Shown here: positions 34,501-45,700 of the stretch, in pieces
Numbering within the stretch: the stretch's first letter is position 1
Layout of the letters: each line of letters opens with the position of its first letter
Source: Agelas oroides
Lineage: Eukaryota > Porifera > Demospongiae > Agelasida > Agelasidae
Direction: 5' to 3'
Assembly: GCA_949130485.1 (NCBI GenBank)
Contig: OX422187.1
Coordinates: forward strand, 124,001-188,000
DNA: 64,000 nt
Made by a program: the position numbers and the translations under genes
The notes under the pieces: model-generated
What the model was told of the DNA's origin: nothing
Seen by the model: only the letters and a program-made list of their open reading frames with translations
Databases searched by the model: none

Positions 34501-37167
34501 AGCTGCACTAATGCAAGGTGCGTGTTACCCAGAAACTATGGGCATGAAGAGTTTAAAAATGGAAGCCCTTTCTCGGTGCAAAAGGCGCAGAAAGCTGTAC
34601 GGACCGGCCAATATCTCCGTCCCTTGTATTGCAGGATAGTTCAGTCCATGAAAATTCGCGTGCATTCGCGACTAATCCTAGCTCGGTATAAGGGTTGCAC
34701 TGTTGCAAGGTGCATATTATCAAGAAGCTATGGGCATGAAGAGTTTAAAAATGGAAAACCTTCTTCGGTTCAAAAGGTGCACAAAGTTGTCCAGGGCGGC
34801 CAATATCTCCGTCCCCTGTATCGCTGTATAGTGAAGTCAATGGAAAATTGCGTGCATTAGTGTAATCCTAGCTCGGTGCAAAGGTTGCACTAATGCAAGG
34901 TGCATATTATCAAGAAGCTATGGGCTTGAAGAGTTTAAAAATGCAAGCCCTTTCTTGGTGCAAAAGGCGCGGACCGACCAATATCTCCGTCCCCTGCATC
35001 GCAGAATAGAGCAGTCAATGGAAATTCGCGTGCATTCGCCACTAATCCTAGCTCGGTAGAAAAGCTGCACTAATGCAAGGTGCATGTTACCCAGAAACTA
35101 TGGGCATTAAGAGTTTAAAATGGAAGCCCTTTCTCGGTGCAAAAGGCGCAGAAAGCTGTACGGACCGGCCAATATATTCGTCCCCTGTATTGCAGGATAG
35201 TGCAGTCAATGGAAATTCGCGTGCATTCGCGACTAATCCTAGCTCGGTCCAAAAGTTGCACTAATGCAAGGTGCATATCATCAAGAAGCTATGGGCATGA
35301 AGAGTTTAAAAATGCAAGCCCTTTCTCGGTGCGAAAGGCGCACAACGCTGTACGGACCAGATAATATCTCCGTCCACTGCACCGCAGTAATGTGCCGTCA
35401 ATGGAAATTTCGCGTGCATTCGCGAGTAATCCTAGCTCGGTAGAAAAGCTGCCCTAATGCAAGGTGCTTGTTATCAAGAAGCTATGGGTACGAAGAGTTT
35501 AAAAATGGAAACCCTTTCTCGGTGCAAAAGGCGCAGAAAGCTGTACGGACCGGCCAATATCTCCGTCCCCTGCATCGCAGGATAGTGCAGTCAATGGAAA
35601 TTTGTGTGCATTCGCCACTATTCCTAGCTCGGTGTAAAGGTTGCACTAATGCAAGGTGCGTATTATCAAGAAGCTATGGGCATGACGAGTTTAAAAATGC
35701 AGGCCCTTTCTTGGTGCAAAAGGCGCGGACCGGCCAATATCTCCTTCCCCTGCATCGCAGTATAGTGCAGTCAATGGAAATTCGTGTGCATTCGCCACTA
35801 ATCCTAGCTCGGTGGAAAGGTTGCACTAATGCAAGGTGCATATTATCAAGAAGCTATGGGCATGAAGAGTTTAAAAATGCAAGCCCTTACTCGGTGCGAA
35901 AGGCGCACAAAGCTGTACGGACCAGACAATATCTCCGTCCACTGCATCGCAGTATAGTGCCGTGAATGGAAATTCGCGTGCAATCGCGACCAATCCTAGC
36001 TCGGAACAAAGGTTGCACTAATGCAAGGTGCATATTATCAAGAACCTATGGGCATGAAGAGTTTAAAAATGGAAGTCATTTCTGGGTGCAAAAGGCGCAC
36101 AAAGCTGTACGGCCCGGCCAATATCTGCGTCCCCTGCATCGCAGGATAGTGCCGTCAATGGAAATTCGCGTGCATTCGCGACTAATCCAAGCTCGGTAGA
36201 AAAGCTGCACTAATGCAACGTGCAAGTTATCAAGAAGTTATGGGCATGAAGAGTTTAAAAATGGAAGCCCTTTCTCGGTGCAAAAGGCGCACAAAGCTGT
36301 ACGGAGCGGCCAATATCTCCGTCCCCTGTATTGCAGGATAGTGCAGTCAATGGAAATTCGCGTACATTCGCGACTAATCCTAGTTCGCTACAAAGGTTAC
36401 AATGATGCAAGGTGCATATTATCAAGAAGCTATGGGCATGAACAGTTTAAAAATGGAAACCCTTCTTCGGTGCAAAAGGCGCACAATGTTGTATAGGGCG
36501 GCCAATATCTCCGTCCCCTGTATCGCAGTGTAGTGAAGTCAATGGAAATTCGCGTGCATTCGCGACAAATCCTAGCTCGGTACAAAGGCTGCACTAATGC
36601 AAGGTGTATGTTACCCAGAAACTATGGGCATGAAGAGTTTACAAATGGAAGCCCTTTCTCGGTGCAAAAGGCGCAGAAAACTGTACGGACCGGTCAATAT
36701 ATTCGTACCCTGTATTGCAGGATAGTGCAGTCAATGGAAATTCGCGTGCATTCGCGACTAATCCTAGCTCGATACAAAAGTTTCACTAGTACAAGGTGCA
36801 TTTCATCAAGAAGCTATGGGCATGAAGAGTTTAAAAATGCAAGCCCTTTCTCGGTGCAAATGGCGCACAAAGCTGTACAGACCGGCGAATATCTGCGTCC
36901 TCTGCATCGCCGTATAGTGCCGTCAATGGAAATTCGCGTACATTCACGACTAATGCTAGCTCGGTACAAAGGTTGCACTAATGCAAGGTGCATATTATCA
37001 AGAAGCTATGTGCATGAAGTGTTTAAAAATGGAAACCGTTTCTCGGTGCAAAAGGCGCACAAAGCTGTACGGACCGGCCAATATCTGCGTCCCCTTCATC
37101 GCCGAATAGTGCCGTCATTGGAAATTCGCGTGCATTCACGACTAATGCTAGCTCGGTACAAATGTTG
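25551..37167 (+). repeat. 192-bp satellite array, subfamily B
   Basis: About 60 uninterrupted plus-oriented monomers with no transposon. Diagnostic words are AAAATGGAAGCCCTTTCTCGG, GCGCAGAAAGCTGTACGGA and CCTGTATTGCAGGATAGTGCAG or CCTGCATCGCAG. Monomers alternate between types (GGAAACCCTTCTTCGG with ACAGGGCGGCC versus GGAAGCCC with GGAGCGGCC), and a 384-bp two-monomer unit is repeated at 28151 and 28535. A few monomers are 180 bp because 12 bp are missing (GGCGCGGACC at about 31921, 34212, 34967, 35722). From ~36.85 kb the words drift towards subfamily C. Many ORFs here are satellite frame. Confidence 0.95.
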
Positions 37168-37614
37168 CGCTCAAAAGGAGCAGCCCCAATGAAAGTGCAC
37201 AGGAACTTACAGCATTTCTGACAACAGCTGTAGACAACTGCGGGCATAATGAAAATACCAATAGAAGGAAAAAACATCCATCGAGATACCGAAGGAAAAG
37301 CACAAAATTCCCCACCAACAATTGGTTTAATGAAGAATGCAAAGTTCAAAAGCGATTGGTAAATGGTATCAAGAAAATGTTCCTGAAACTTAAGAGAGCA
37401 ATACTTCAACGAAAAGAAAGTTTACAAAAAAATAATTAAAGCCAGAAAACGTGTAGTGGAGACAAACTTCCATAAAAATCTTCTTACTTCCCACAACCAA
37501 AACCCAAGAGACTTCTGGAAGACTGTTAACCACCTGAGGGAGAAAGACAAACATATTGAAACAGGAGTAAATCCCAAAGAGCTGCTGTCACACCTCCAAA
37601 ACTTAAACAACTAA
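37168..37614 (+). pseudogene. Remnant of the endonuclease-RT linker, frameshifted
   Basis: Two short open stretches in different frames. In the first (to about 37.40 kb) the residues FPTNNWFNEECKVQKRLVNG are readable. In the second (37405-37614) the residues FNEKKVYKKIIKARKRVVE and NPRDFWKTVNHLREKDK are readable, ending at TAA 37612-37614. WF(N)xEC followed by basic residues, and a 'P..FWK.(V/I)N' motif, are typical of the segment between endonuclease and RT in non-LTR retrotransposons. The frame change at about 37.40 kb and the stop at 37612 break continuity with the RT frame that starts just downstream. Confidence 0.75.
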
Positions 37615-37629
37615 CCCTAACCCTAACCC
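37611..37629. repeat. Telomere-like (CCCTAA) run inside the RT pseudogene
   Basis: CTAACCCTAACCCTAACCC: slightly more than three consecutive CCCTAA units, equal to TTAGGG on the other strand, which is the common animal telomere repeat. It lies exactly where the reading frame switches from frame 1 to frame 2 and where the upstream frame meets its stop. It is short, so chance or an in-element microsatellite is also possible. Confidence 0.6.
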
Positions 37630-37678
37630 ACCAAATGCCTCAAGGGTATGTGTACCACACCTTGATAGGGAAATATCA

Positions 37679-38026
37679 GTGGCAGAGGTGGAAGAGGTAC
37701 TACATAAACTAAAAGTGAATAAAGCACCTGGAGAGGATGGAATACCACCAGGAGTATTCAAAGCCCTAGATAACACCCTAATTGAAATGCTGGCTATTCT
37801 ATTCAACAATGTCATGAGATCTGGAGAATACCCTAACTGTTGGTCCACAGGTATTATATGCCCATTACATAAATCAGGTCCAAGAGATGACCCGAACAAC
37901 TACCGAGGGATAACTCTCTTAAATGTAATGGGCAAGCTGTTCACAGCTATCCTATGTGATAGAATAACACAATGGGCAACTGCAAGACAACTCCTACCAG
38001 AAACAGTTTGGTTTCCGCAAAAATAG
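37679..38026 (+). pseudogene. RT N-terminal part of the (ATT)n retrotransposon (115 aa)
   Basis: Open frame carrying the beginning of the RT domain: VEEVLHKLKVNKAPGEDGIPP (the 'K..KA.G.DGI' motif), NCWSTGIICPLHKSGPRDDP and NNYRGITLLNVMGKLF. It belongs directly upstream of the frame at 38052. The nucleotides at about 38007-38026 would continue as QFGFRKNRRTTDC in another frame, so a small indel near 38005-38010 splits the domain. The same frame is open back to about 37607, through the telomere-like run. The ATG at 37679 is not a native start. Confidence 0.85.
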
Positions 38027-38051
38027 AAGAACTACAGATTGTTTATTTATA

Positions 38052-39641
38052 GTGAACACACTAATAGAGAGAGCATCCTGTGAGAAAAGCACACTCTTTT
38101 TGTGCTATGTTGACTTCAGAAAAGCATTTGACTCAGTTCATCATTACTGTTTGTGGAAAAAGGTGGTTCAACTGGGAATTAGTCAACAAACTTTGACAAT
38201 CCTGCAGTCAATGTACTCAAAAGCCATGTCAAGTCTGAAACTGTCAAATCACGAGGTCACAGACCAGTTCCGTTGTGAAGTGGGAGTGAGGCAAGGCTGC
38301 AATCTGAGCCCTCTTCTTTTTAGCCTGTTCATCAGTGGACTAGAGGCTGAACTTGCGAAAAACAAAATGGGAACCAGACTGTGGAACAGACCCATTGATC
38401 TACTAATGTATGCCGATGATATCGTGTTGATGTCTTCAAGTGAGGAGGGGTTGAGAAAACATCTCAGATCACTGGAGGAATTCTGTGAAGAGTGGAAATT
38501 AGAGGTAAATGTAGACAAAACCAAAGTATGTGCTTTTGGGAAAAAGCCAAGATTACTGTCACCTTTCTCATTTGAGGGTATTAACCTGGAAATGGTACAG
38601 GAATACAAGTATTTGGGAGTGTGGCTCTCAACAAACCATGTTTATAATAAAGCTAAGAAAGCCCAGGCCAACCAAGGGAAGAAAGCAATATTTGCACTAC
38701 AAAGATTACTTGTAAAGTTAAAGTACCCACCCATCACCATTGCACTGAAGCTATTTGATGTTATGATACTGCCAGTACTATCTTACGGTTGCGAACTATG
38801 GGGACATGTAGTGGATCCAGAGCTGGAGGCAACAGAAATGCATTTTCTAAAATATATTTTAAACTTGCCACCAAGTGCAACAAACATGGCCGTACGTGGA
38901 GAGCTCGGACAGCTTCCCCTTCATCTCCTGTGGAGAGAAAAGATATTGTGTTACTGGAATAGACTCTGCTCAGAGGAGATTCCAGATCTCCTCAGAGAGG
39001 CCTTTCATCTATCCACTTGGATGCATCAAACCGGTAAAACCACCTGGGTAACAAAGGTAAAACAGCTATTTGACAACGCTGGTATGTCGTTTGCATTCAC
39101 TCCACAGGGATGTGGACGAAGAGAAATAGAGCAAGTAATGATACGCTACAGAGATCAGTTTATTCAGCTCTGGAACAGCGAACTTAGCAGACAGACTAGC
39201 AAGAGAAGTGAAGCAGGAAACAAACTACGAACTTACAGACTGTTCAAGTCCCGATTCGAACTGGAGAGTTACCTCTCTCAAGTCAAGGTAGCAAAGTATC
39301 GCATAGCTCTCATCAAGTTGAGAGTGAGTTGTCACAGGCTTCAGATAGAACTGGGAAGGTACCACAAACCATGCTCCATCCCCCCAGAACAGAGACTTTG
39401 CAAATCATGCAACTGTATCGAGGATGAAGTCCATTTCGTATGTGTCTGTCCTGTATATAACGACCTGAGGGATGAACTGTACACTATCATTGTTAAATTC
39501 CACCCAAGCTTCATGTATCTCTCCACTAGAGACAAATTTATCCGTCTGTTAACATCTAAAAACACAGCTGTTGTAAACTCCTTAGCCAAGTTTGTACATT
39601 TAGCATTTAAATTACACAGTTCATACTTTATTGACTTATAA
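38052..39641 (+). CDS. Reverse transcriptase, catalytic and C-terminal part (529 aa)
   Basis: Long open frame with the core RT motifs: FLCYVDFRKAFDSV with catalytic D21, VGVRQGCNLSPLLFS (77-91, RQG at 80-82), LMYADDIVLMSS with YADD at 120-123, and LEVNVDKTKVCAFG and YKYLGVWLS further on. The thumb/connection region follows, then a C-terminal cysteine-histidine cluster CKSCNCIEDEVHFVCVCP. That cluster (C-x2-C-x7-H-x2/4-C) is a common nucleic-acid-binding tail of non-LTR elements. No RNase H domain is visible. The ATG is internal to the ancestral protein: the frame continues upstream through TDCLFIV, and the preceding RT segment lies in another frame. The frame stops 26 bp before the (ATT)n tail. 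Catalytic residues are intact, but the element as a whole is defective. Confidence 0.87.
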   Translation: MNTLIERASCEKSTLFLCYVDFRKAFDSVHHYCLWKKVVQLGISQQTLTILQSMYSKAMSSLKLSNHEVTDQFRCEVGVRQGCNLSPLLFSLFISGLEAELAKNKMGTRLWNRPIDLLMYADDIVLMSSSEEGLRKHLRSLEEFCEEWKLEVNVDKTKVCAFGKKPRLLSPFSFEGINLEMVQEYKYLGVWLSTNHVYNKAKKAQANQGKKAIFALQRLLVKLKYPPITIALKLFDVMILPVLSYGCELWGHVVDPELEATEMHFLKYILNLPPSATNMAVRGELGQLPLHLLWREKILCYWNRLCSEEIPDLLREAFHLSTWMHQTGKTTWVTKVKQLFDNAGMSFAFTPQGCGRREIEQVMIRYRDQFIQLWNSELSRQTSKRSEAGNKLRTYRLFKSRFELESYLSQVKVAKYRIALIKLRVSCHRLQIELGRYHKPCSIPPEQRLCKSCNCIEDEVHFVCVCPVYNDLRDELYTIIVKFHPSFMYLSTRDKFIRLLTSKNTAVVNSLAKFVHLAFKLHSSYFIDL

Positions 39642-39654
39642 GCCACCCCGGCTT
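39640..39654 (+). other. Small 3' stem-loop ahead of the (ATT)n tail
   Basis: AAGCC-ACCCC-GGCTT forms a perfect 5-bp stem with a 5-nt loop. It overlaps the RT stop codon and lies about 13 bp before the terminal ATT repeats. Some non-LTR families (UnaL2/CR1-like) use a 3' hairpin plus short terminal repeats for recognition by their RT. Whether this one works that way is inference. Confidence 0.5.
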
Positions 39655-39668
39655 CTCTTGTCATTAAA

Positions 39669-39700
<32 letters not shown>

Positions 39701-42700
39701 CAAGAACCTATGGCCATGAAGAGTTTCAAAATGCAAGCCATTTTTCGGTGCAAAAGGCGCACAAAGCTGTGCAGACCTGCCAATATCTGCGTCCCCTTCA
39801 TCGCCGTATAGTGCCGTCAATGGAAATTCGCGTGCATTAATTCACGACTAATGCTAGCTCGGTATAAATGTTGCATTAATGCAAGGCGCATATTATCAAG
39901 AACCTATGGGCATGAAGAGTTTCAAACTGGAAACCATTTCTCGGTGCAAAAGGCGCACAAAGCTGTACGGACCAGCCAATATCTGCGTCCCCTTCATCGC
40001 CGAATAGTGCTGTCATTGGAAATTCGCGTGCATTCACGACTAATGCTAGCTCGGTGCAAATGTTGCATTAATGCAAGGTGCATATTATCAAGAAGCTATG
40101 GCCATGAACAGTTTAAAAATGCAAGCCATTTCTCGGTGCAAAAGGCGTACAAAGCTGTACAGACCGGCCAATACCTGCGTCCCCTGCATCGCCGTATAGT
40201 GCCGTCAATGGAAATTCGCGTACATTCACGACTAATGCTAGCTCGGTACAAAGGTTGCACTAATGCAAGGTGCATATTATCAAGAAGCTATGGGCATGAA
40301 GTGTTTAAAAATGGAAACCGTTTATCGGTGCAAAAGGCGCAGAAAGCTATACAGGCCGGCCAATATCTCCGTCCCCTGCATGGCAGTATAGTGCCGTCAA
40401 TGCAAATTCGCGTGCATTCGCGACTAATCCTAGCTCGAAAGAAAAGCTGCACTAATGCAAGGTGCATGTTATCAAGAAGCTATGGGCATGAAGAGTTTAA
40501 AAATGGAAGCCATTTCTCGGTGCAAAAGGCGCAGAAAGCTGTACGGACCGGGCAATATCTCCGTCCCCTGTATTTCAGGATAGTGCAGGCAATGGAAATT
40601 CGCGTGCATTCGCGACTAATCCTAGCTCGGTACAAAGGTTGCACTAGTGCAAGGTGCATGTCATCAAGAAGCTATGGGCATGAAGAGTTTAAAAATGCAA
40701 GCCTCTTCTCGGTGCGAAAGGCGCACAAATCTGCACGGACCAGACAATATCTCCGTCCACTGCATCGCAGTACAGTGCCGTCAATGGAAATTCGCGTGCA
40801 ATCGTGACTATTCCTAGCTCGGTACAAAGGTTGCACTAATGCAAGGTGCATATTATCAAGAACCTATGGGCATGAAGAGTTTAAAAATGGAAGCCATTTC
40901 TCGGTGCAAAAAGCGCAGAAAGCTGTACGGACCGGGCAATATCTCCGTCCCCTGTATTTCAGGATAGTGCAGGCAATGGAAATTCGCGAGCATTCGCGAC
41001 TAATCCTAGCTCGGTACAAAGGTTGCACTAGTGCAAGGTGCATGTCATCAAGAAGCTATGGGCATGAAGAGTTTAAAAATGCAAGCCTCTTCTCGGTGCG
41101 AAAGGCGCACAAATCTGCACGGACCAGACAATATCTCCGTCCACTGCATCGCAGTACAGTGCCGTCAATGGAAATTCGCGTGCATTCGCGACTAATCCTA
41201 GCTCGGTACAAAGGTTGCACTAGTGCAAGGTGCATATTATCAAGAAGCTATGGGCATGAAGAGTTTAAAAATGGAAGCCCTTTCTCGGTGCAAAAGGCCC
41301 AGAAAGCTGTACGGACGGCCAATATCTCCGTCCCCTGTATTTCAGGATAGTGCAGTCAATGGAAATTCGCGTACATTAGCGACTAATCCTAGTTCGGTGC
41401 AAAGGTTGCACTGATGCAAGGTGCATATTATCAAGAAGCTATGGGCATGAAGAGTTTAAAAAAGGAAACCCTTCTTCGGTGCAAAAGGCGCACAAAGTTG
41501 TACAGGGCGGCCAATATCTCCGTCCCCTGTATCGCAGTATAGTGAAGTCAATGGAAATTCGCGTGCATTCGCGACAAATCCTAGCTCGGTACAAAGGCTG
41601 CACTACTGCAAGGTGCATATTATCAAGAAGCTATGGGCTTGACGAGTTTATAAATGCATACCCTTTCTTGGTGCAAAAGGCGCGGACCGGCCAATATCTC
41701 CGTCCCCTGCATCGCAGTATAGTGCCGTCAATGCAAATTCGCGTGCATTCGCGACTAATCCTAGCTCGAAAGAAAAGCTGCACTAATGCAAGGTGCATGT
41801 TATCAAGAAGCTATGGGCATGAAGAGTTTAAAAATGGAAGCCATTTCTCGGTGCAAAAGGCGCACAAAGCTGTACGGACCGGCCAATATCTGCGTCCCCT
41901 TCATCGCCGAATAGTGCCGTCAATGGTAATTCGCGAGCATTCACGACTAATGCTAGCTCGGTACAAATGTTGCATTAATGCAAGGTGCATATTATCAAGA
42001 AGCTATGGCCATGAAGAGTTTAAAAATGCAAGCCATTTCTCGGTGCAAAAGGCGCACAAAGCTGTACAGACCGGCCAATATCTGCGTCCCCTGCATCGCC
42101 GTATAGTGCCGTCAATGGAAATTCGCGTACATTCACGACTAATGCTAGCTCGGTACAAAGGTTGCACTAATGCAAGGTGCATATTATCAAGAAGCTATGG
42201 GCATGAAGTGTTTAAAAATGAAAACCGTTTATCGGTGCAAAAGGCGCAGAAAGCTATACAGGCCGGCCAATATCTCCGTTCCCTGCATGGCAGTATAGTG
42301 CCGTCAATGGAAATTCGCGTGCATTCGCCACTAATCCTAGCTCGAAAGAAAAGCTGCACTAATGCAAGGTGCATGTTATCAAGAAGCTATGGGCATGAAG
42401 AGTTTAAAAATGGAAGCCATTTCTCGGTGCAAAAGGCGCACAAAGCTGTACGGACCGGCCAATATCTGCGTCCCCTTCATCGCCGAATAGTGCCGTCAAT
42501 GGTAATTCGCGAGCATTCACGACTAATCCTAGCTCGGTACAAAGGTTGCACTAATGCAAGGTGCATGTTATCAAGAAGCTATGGGCATGAAGAGTTTAAA
42601 AATGGAAGCCCTTTCTCGGTGCAAAAGGCCCAGAAAGCTGTACGGACCGGCCAATATCTCCGTCCCCTGTATTGCAGGATAGTGCAGGCAATGGAAATTC

Positions 42701-45700
42701 GCGTACATTCGCGACTAATCCTAGTTCGGTGTAAAGGTTGCACTGATGCAAGGTACATATTATCAAGAAGCTATGGCATGAAGAGTTTAAAAAAGGAAAC
42801 CCTTCTTCGGTGCAAAAGGCGCACATAGTTGTACAGGGCGGCCAATATCTCCGTCCCCTGTATTGCAGGATAGTGCAGGCAATGGAAGTTCGCGTGCATT
42901 CGCCACTAATCCTAGCTCGGTGCAAAGGTTGCACTACTGCAAGGTGCATATTATCAAGAAGCTATGGGCTTGACGAGTTTATAAATACAAGCCCTTTCTT
43001 GGTGCAAAAGACGCGGACCGGCCAATATCTCCGTCCCCTGCATCGCAGTATAGTGCCGTCAATGGAAATTCGCGTGCATTCGCCACTAATCCTAGCTCGA
43101 AAGAAAAGCTGCACTAATGCAAAGTGCATGTTATCAAGAAGCTATGGGCATGAAGAGTTTAAAAATGGAAGCCATTTCTCGTTGCAAAAGGCGCACAAAG
43201 CTGCACGGACCGGGCAATATCTGCGTCCCCTTCATAGCCGAATAGTGCCGTCAATGGTAATTCGCGAGCATTCACGACTAATGCTAGCTCGGTACAAATG
43301 TTGCATTAATGCAAGGTGCATATTATCATGAAGCTATGGCCATGAAGAGTTTCAAAATGCAAGCCATTTCTCGGTGCAAAAGGCGCACAAAGCTGTGCAG
43401 ACCGGCCAATATCTGCGTCCCCTGCATCGCCATATAGTGCCGTGAATGGAAATTCGCGTGCATTCACGACTAAGCTAGCTCGGTACAAATGTTGCATTAA
43501 TGCAAGGCGCATATTATCAAGAACCAATGGGCATGAAGAGTTTCAAAATGGAAACCATTTCTCGGTGTAAAAGGCGCACAAAGCTGTACGGACCGGCCAA
43601 TATCTGCGTCCCCTTAATCGCCGAATAGTGCTGTCATTGGAAATTCGCGTGCATTCACGACTAATGCTAGCTCGGTACAAATGTTGCATTAATGCAAGGT
43701 GCATATTATCAAGAAGCTATGGCCATGAAGAGTTTAAAAATGCAAGCCATTTGTCGGTGCAAAAGGCGCACAAAGCTGTACAGACCGGCCAATATCTGCG
43801 TCCCCTGCATCGCCGTATAGTGCCGTCAATGGAAATTCGCGTACTTTCACGACTAATGCTAGCTCGGTACAAAGGTTGCACTAATGCAAGGTGCATATTA
43901 TCAAGAAGCTATGGGCATGAAGTGTTTAAAAATGGAAACCGTTTCTCAGTGCAAAAGGCGCAGAAAGCTATACAGGCCGGCCAATATCTCCGTTCCCTGC
44001 ATGGCAGTATAGTGCCGTCAATGGAATTTCGCGTACATTCGCGACTAATCCTAGCTCGGTACAAAGGTTGCACTAATGCAAGGTGCATGTTATCAAGAAG
44101 CTATGGGCATGAAGAGTTTATAAATGCAAGCCTCTTCTCGGTGCGAAAGGCGCACAAATCTGCACGGACCAGACAATATCTCCGTCCACTGCATGGCAGT
44201 ACAGTGCCGTCAATGGAAATTCGCGTGCATTCGCGACTAATCCTAGCTCGGTACAAAGGTTGCACTAATGCAAGGTGCATAGTATCAAGAAGCTATGGGC
44301 ATAAAGAGTTTAAAAATGGAAGCCCTTTCTCGGTGCAAAAGGCCAAGAAAACTGTACGGACCGGCCAATACCTCCGTCCCCTGCATCGCAGAATAGTGCA
44401 GTCAATGGAAATTCGCGTGCATTCGCCACTAATCCTAGCTCGGTGCAAAGGTTGCACTACTGCAAGGTGCATATTATCAAGAAGCTATGGGCTTGACGAG
44501 TTTATAAATACAAGCCCCTTCTTGGTGCAAAAGGCGCGGACCGGCCAATATCTCCGTCCCCTGCATCGCAGTATAGTGCCGTCAATGGAAATTCGCGTGC
44601 ATTCGCCACTAATCCTAGCTCGAAAGAAAAGCTGCACTAATGCAAGGTGCATGTTATCAAGAAGCTATGGGCATGAAGAGTTTAAGATTGGAAGCCATTT
44701 CTCGGTGCAAAAGGCGCAGAAAGCTGTACGGACCGGGTAATATCTCCGTCCCATGTATTTTAGGATAGTGCAGGCAATGGAAATTCGCGAGCATTCGCGA
44801 CTAATCCTAGCTCCGTACAAAGGTTGCACTAGTGCAAGGTGCATGTCATCAAGAAGATATGGGCATGAAGAATTTAAAAATGCAAGCCCCTTCTCGGTGC
44901 GAAAGGCGCACAAATCTGCACGGACCAGACAATATCTCCGTCCACTGCATCGCAGTACAGTGCCGTCAGTCGAAATTCGCGTGCAATCGTGACCATTCCT
45001 AACTCGGTACAAAGGTTGCACTAATGCAAGGTGCATATTATCAAGAACCTATGGGTATGAAGAGTTTAAAAATGGAAGCCATTTCTCGGTGCAAAAGGCG
45101 CACAAAGCTGTACGGACCGGCCAATATCTGCATCCCCTTCATCGCCGAATAGTGCCGTCATTGGAAATTCGCGTGCATTCACGACTAATGCTAGCTCGGT
45201 ACAAATGTTGCATTAATGCAAGGCGCATATTATCAAGAACCTATGGGCATGAAGAGTTTCAAAATGGAAACCATTTCTCGGTGCAAAAGGCGCACAAAGC
45301 TGTACGGACCGGCCAATATCTGCGTCCCCTTCATCGCCGAATAGTGCCGTCATTGGAAATTCGCGTGCATTCACGACTAATGCTAGCTCGGTACAAATGT
45401 TGCATTAATGCAAGGTGCATATTATCATGAAGCTATGGCCATGAAGAGTTTCAAAATGCAAGCCATTTCTCGGTGCAAAAGGCGCACAAAGCTGTGCAGA
45501 CCGGCCAATATCTTCTTCCACTGCATCGCCGTATAGTGCCGTGAATGGAAATTCGCGTGCATTCACGACTAATGCTAGCTCGGTACAAATGTTGCATTAA
45601 TGCAAGGCGCATATTATCAAGAACCTATGGGCATGAAGAGTTTCAAAATGGAAACCATTTCTCGGTGCAAAAGGCGCACAAAGCTGTACGGACCGGCCAA

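Larger units (their letters stand above)
37168..39700 (+). mobile_element. Degenerate non-LTR retrotransposon with (ATT)n tail, plus strand
   Basis: A 2.5-kb insert in the satellite. It begins after GTACAAATGTTGC and ends in an (ATT)n run (about 39668-39700) that merges with the satellite word ATTATCAAGAACC. The 5' end starts inside the linker after the endonuclease (a NNWFNEECKVQKR stretch at about 37317-37355), so the endonuclease is lost. The coding sequence runs through frames 0, 1, 2 and 0 of the window, giving at least three frameshifts (about 37.40, 37.61 and 38.02 kb). About 16 bp of satellite (ATTAATGCAAGGTGCA) are missing at the insertion site, with no clear target duplication. The protein differs from the RT at 4841, so this is another family that shares only the ATT-repeat tail. 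Confidence 0.9.

Noticed and set aside
37023..37409. Minus-strand ORF over the satellite/RT junction and others opposite the RT (37603-37899, 38249-38608)
   Set aside because: They run antisense to clear RT coding sequence and cross the insertion boundary.
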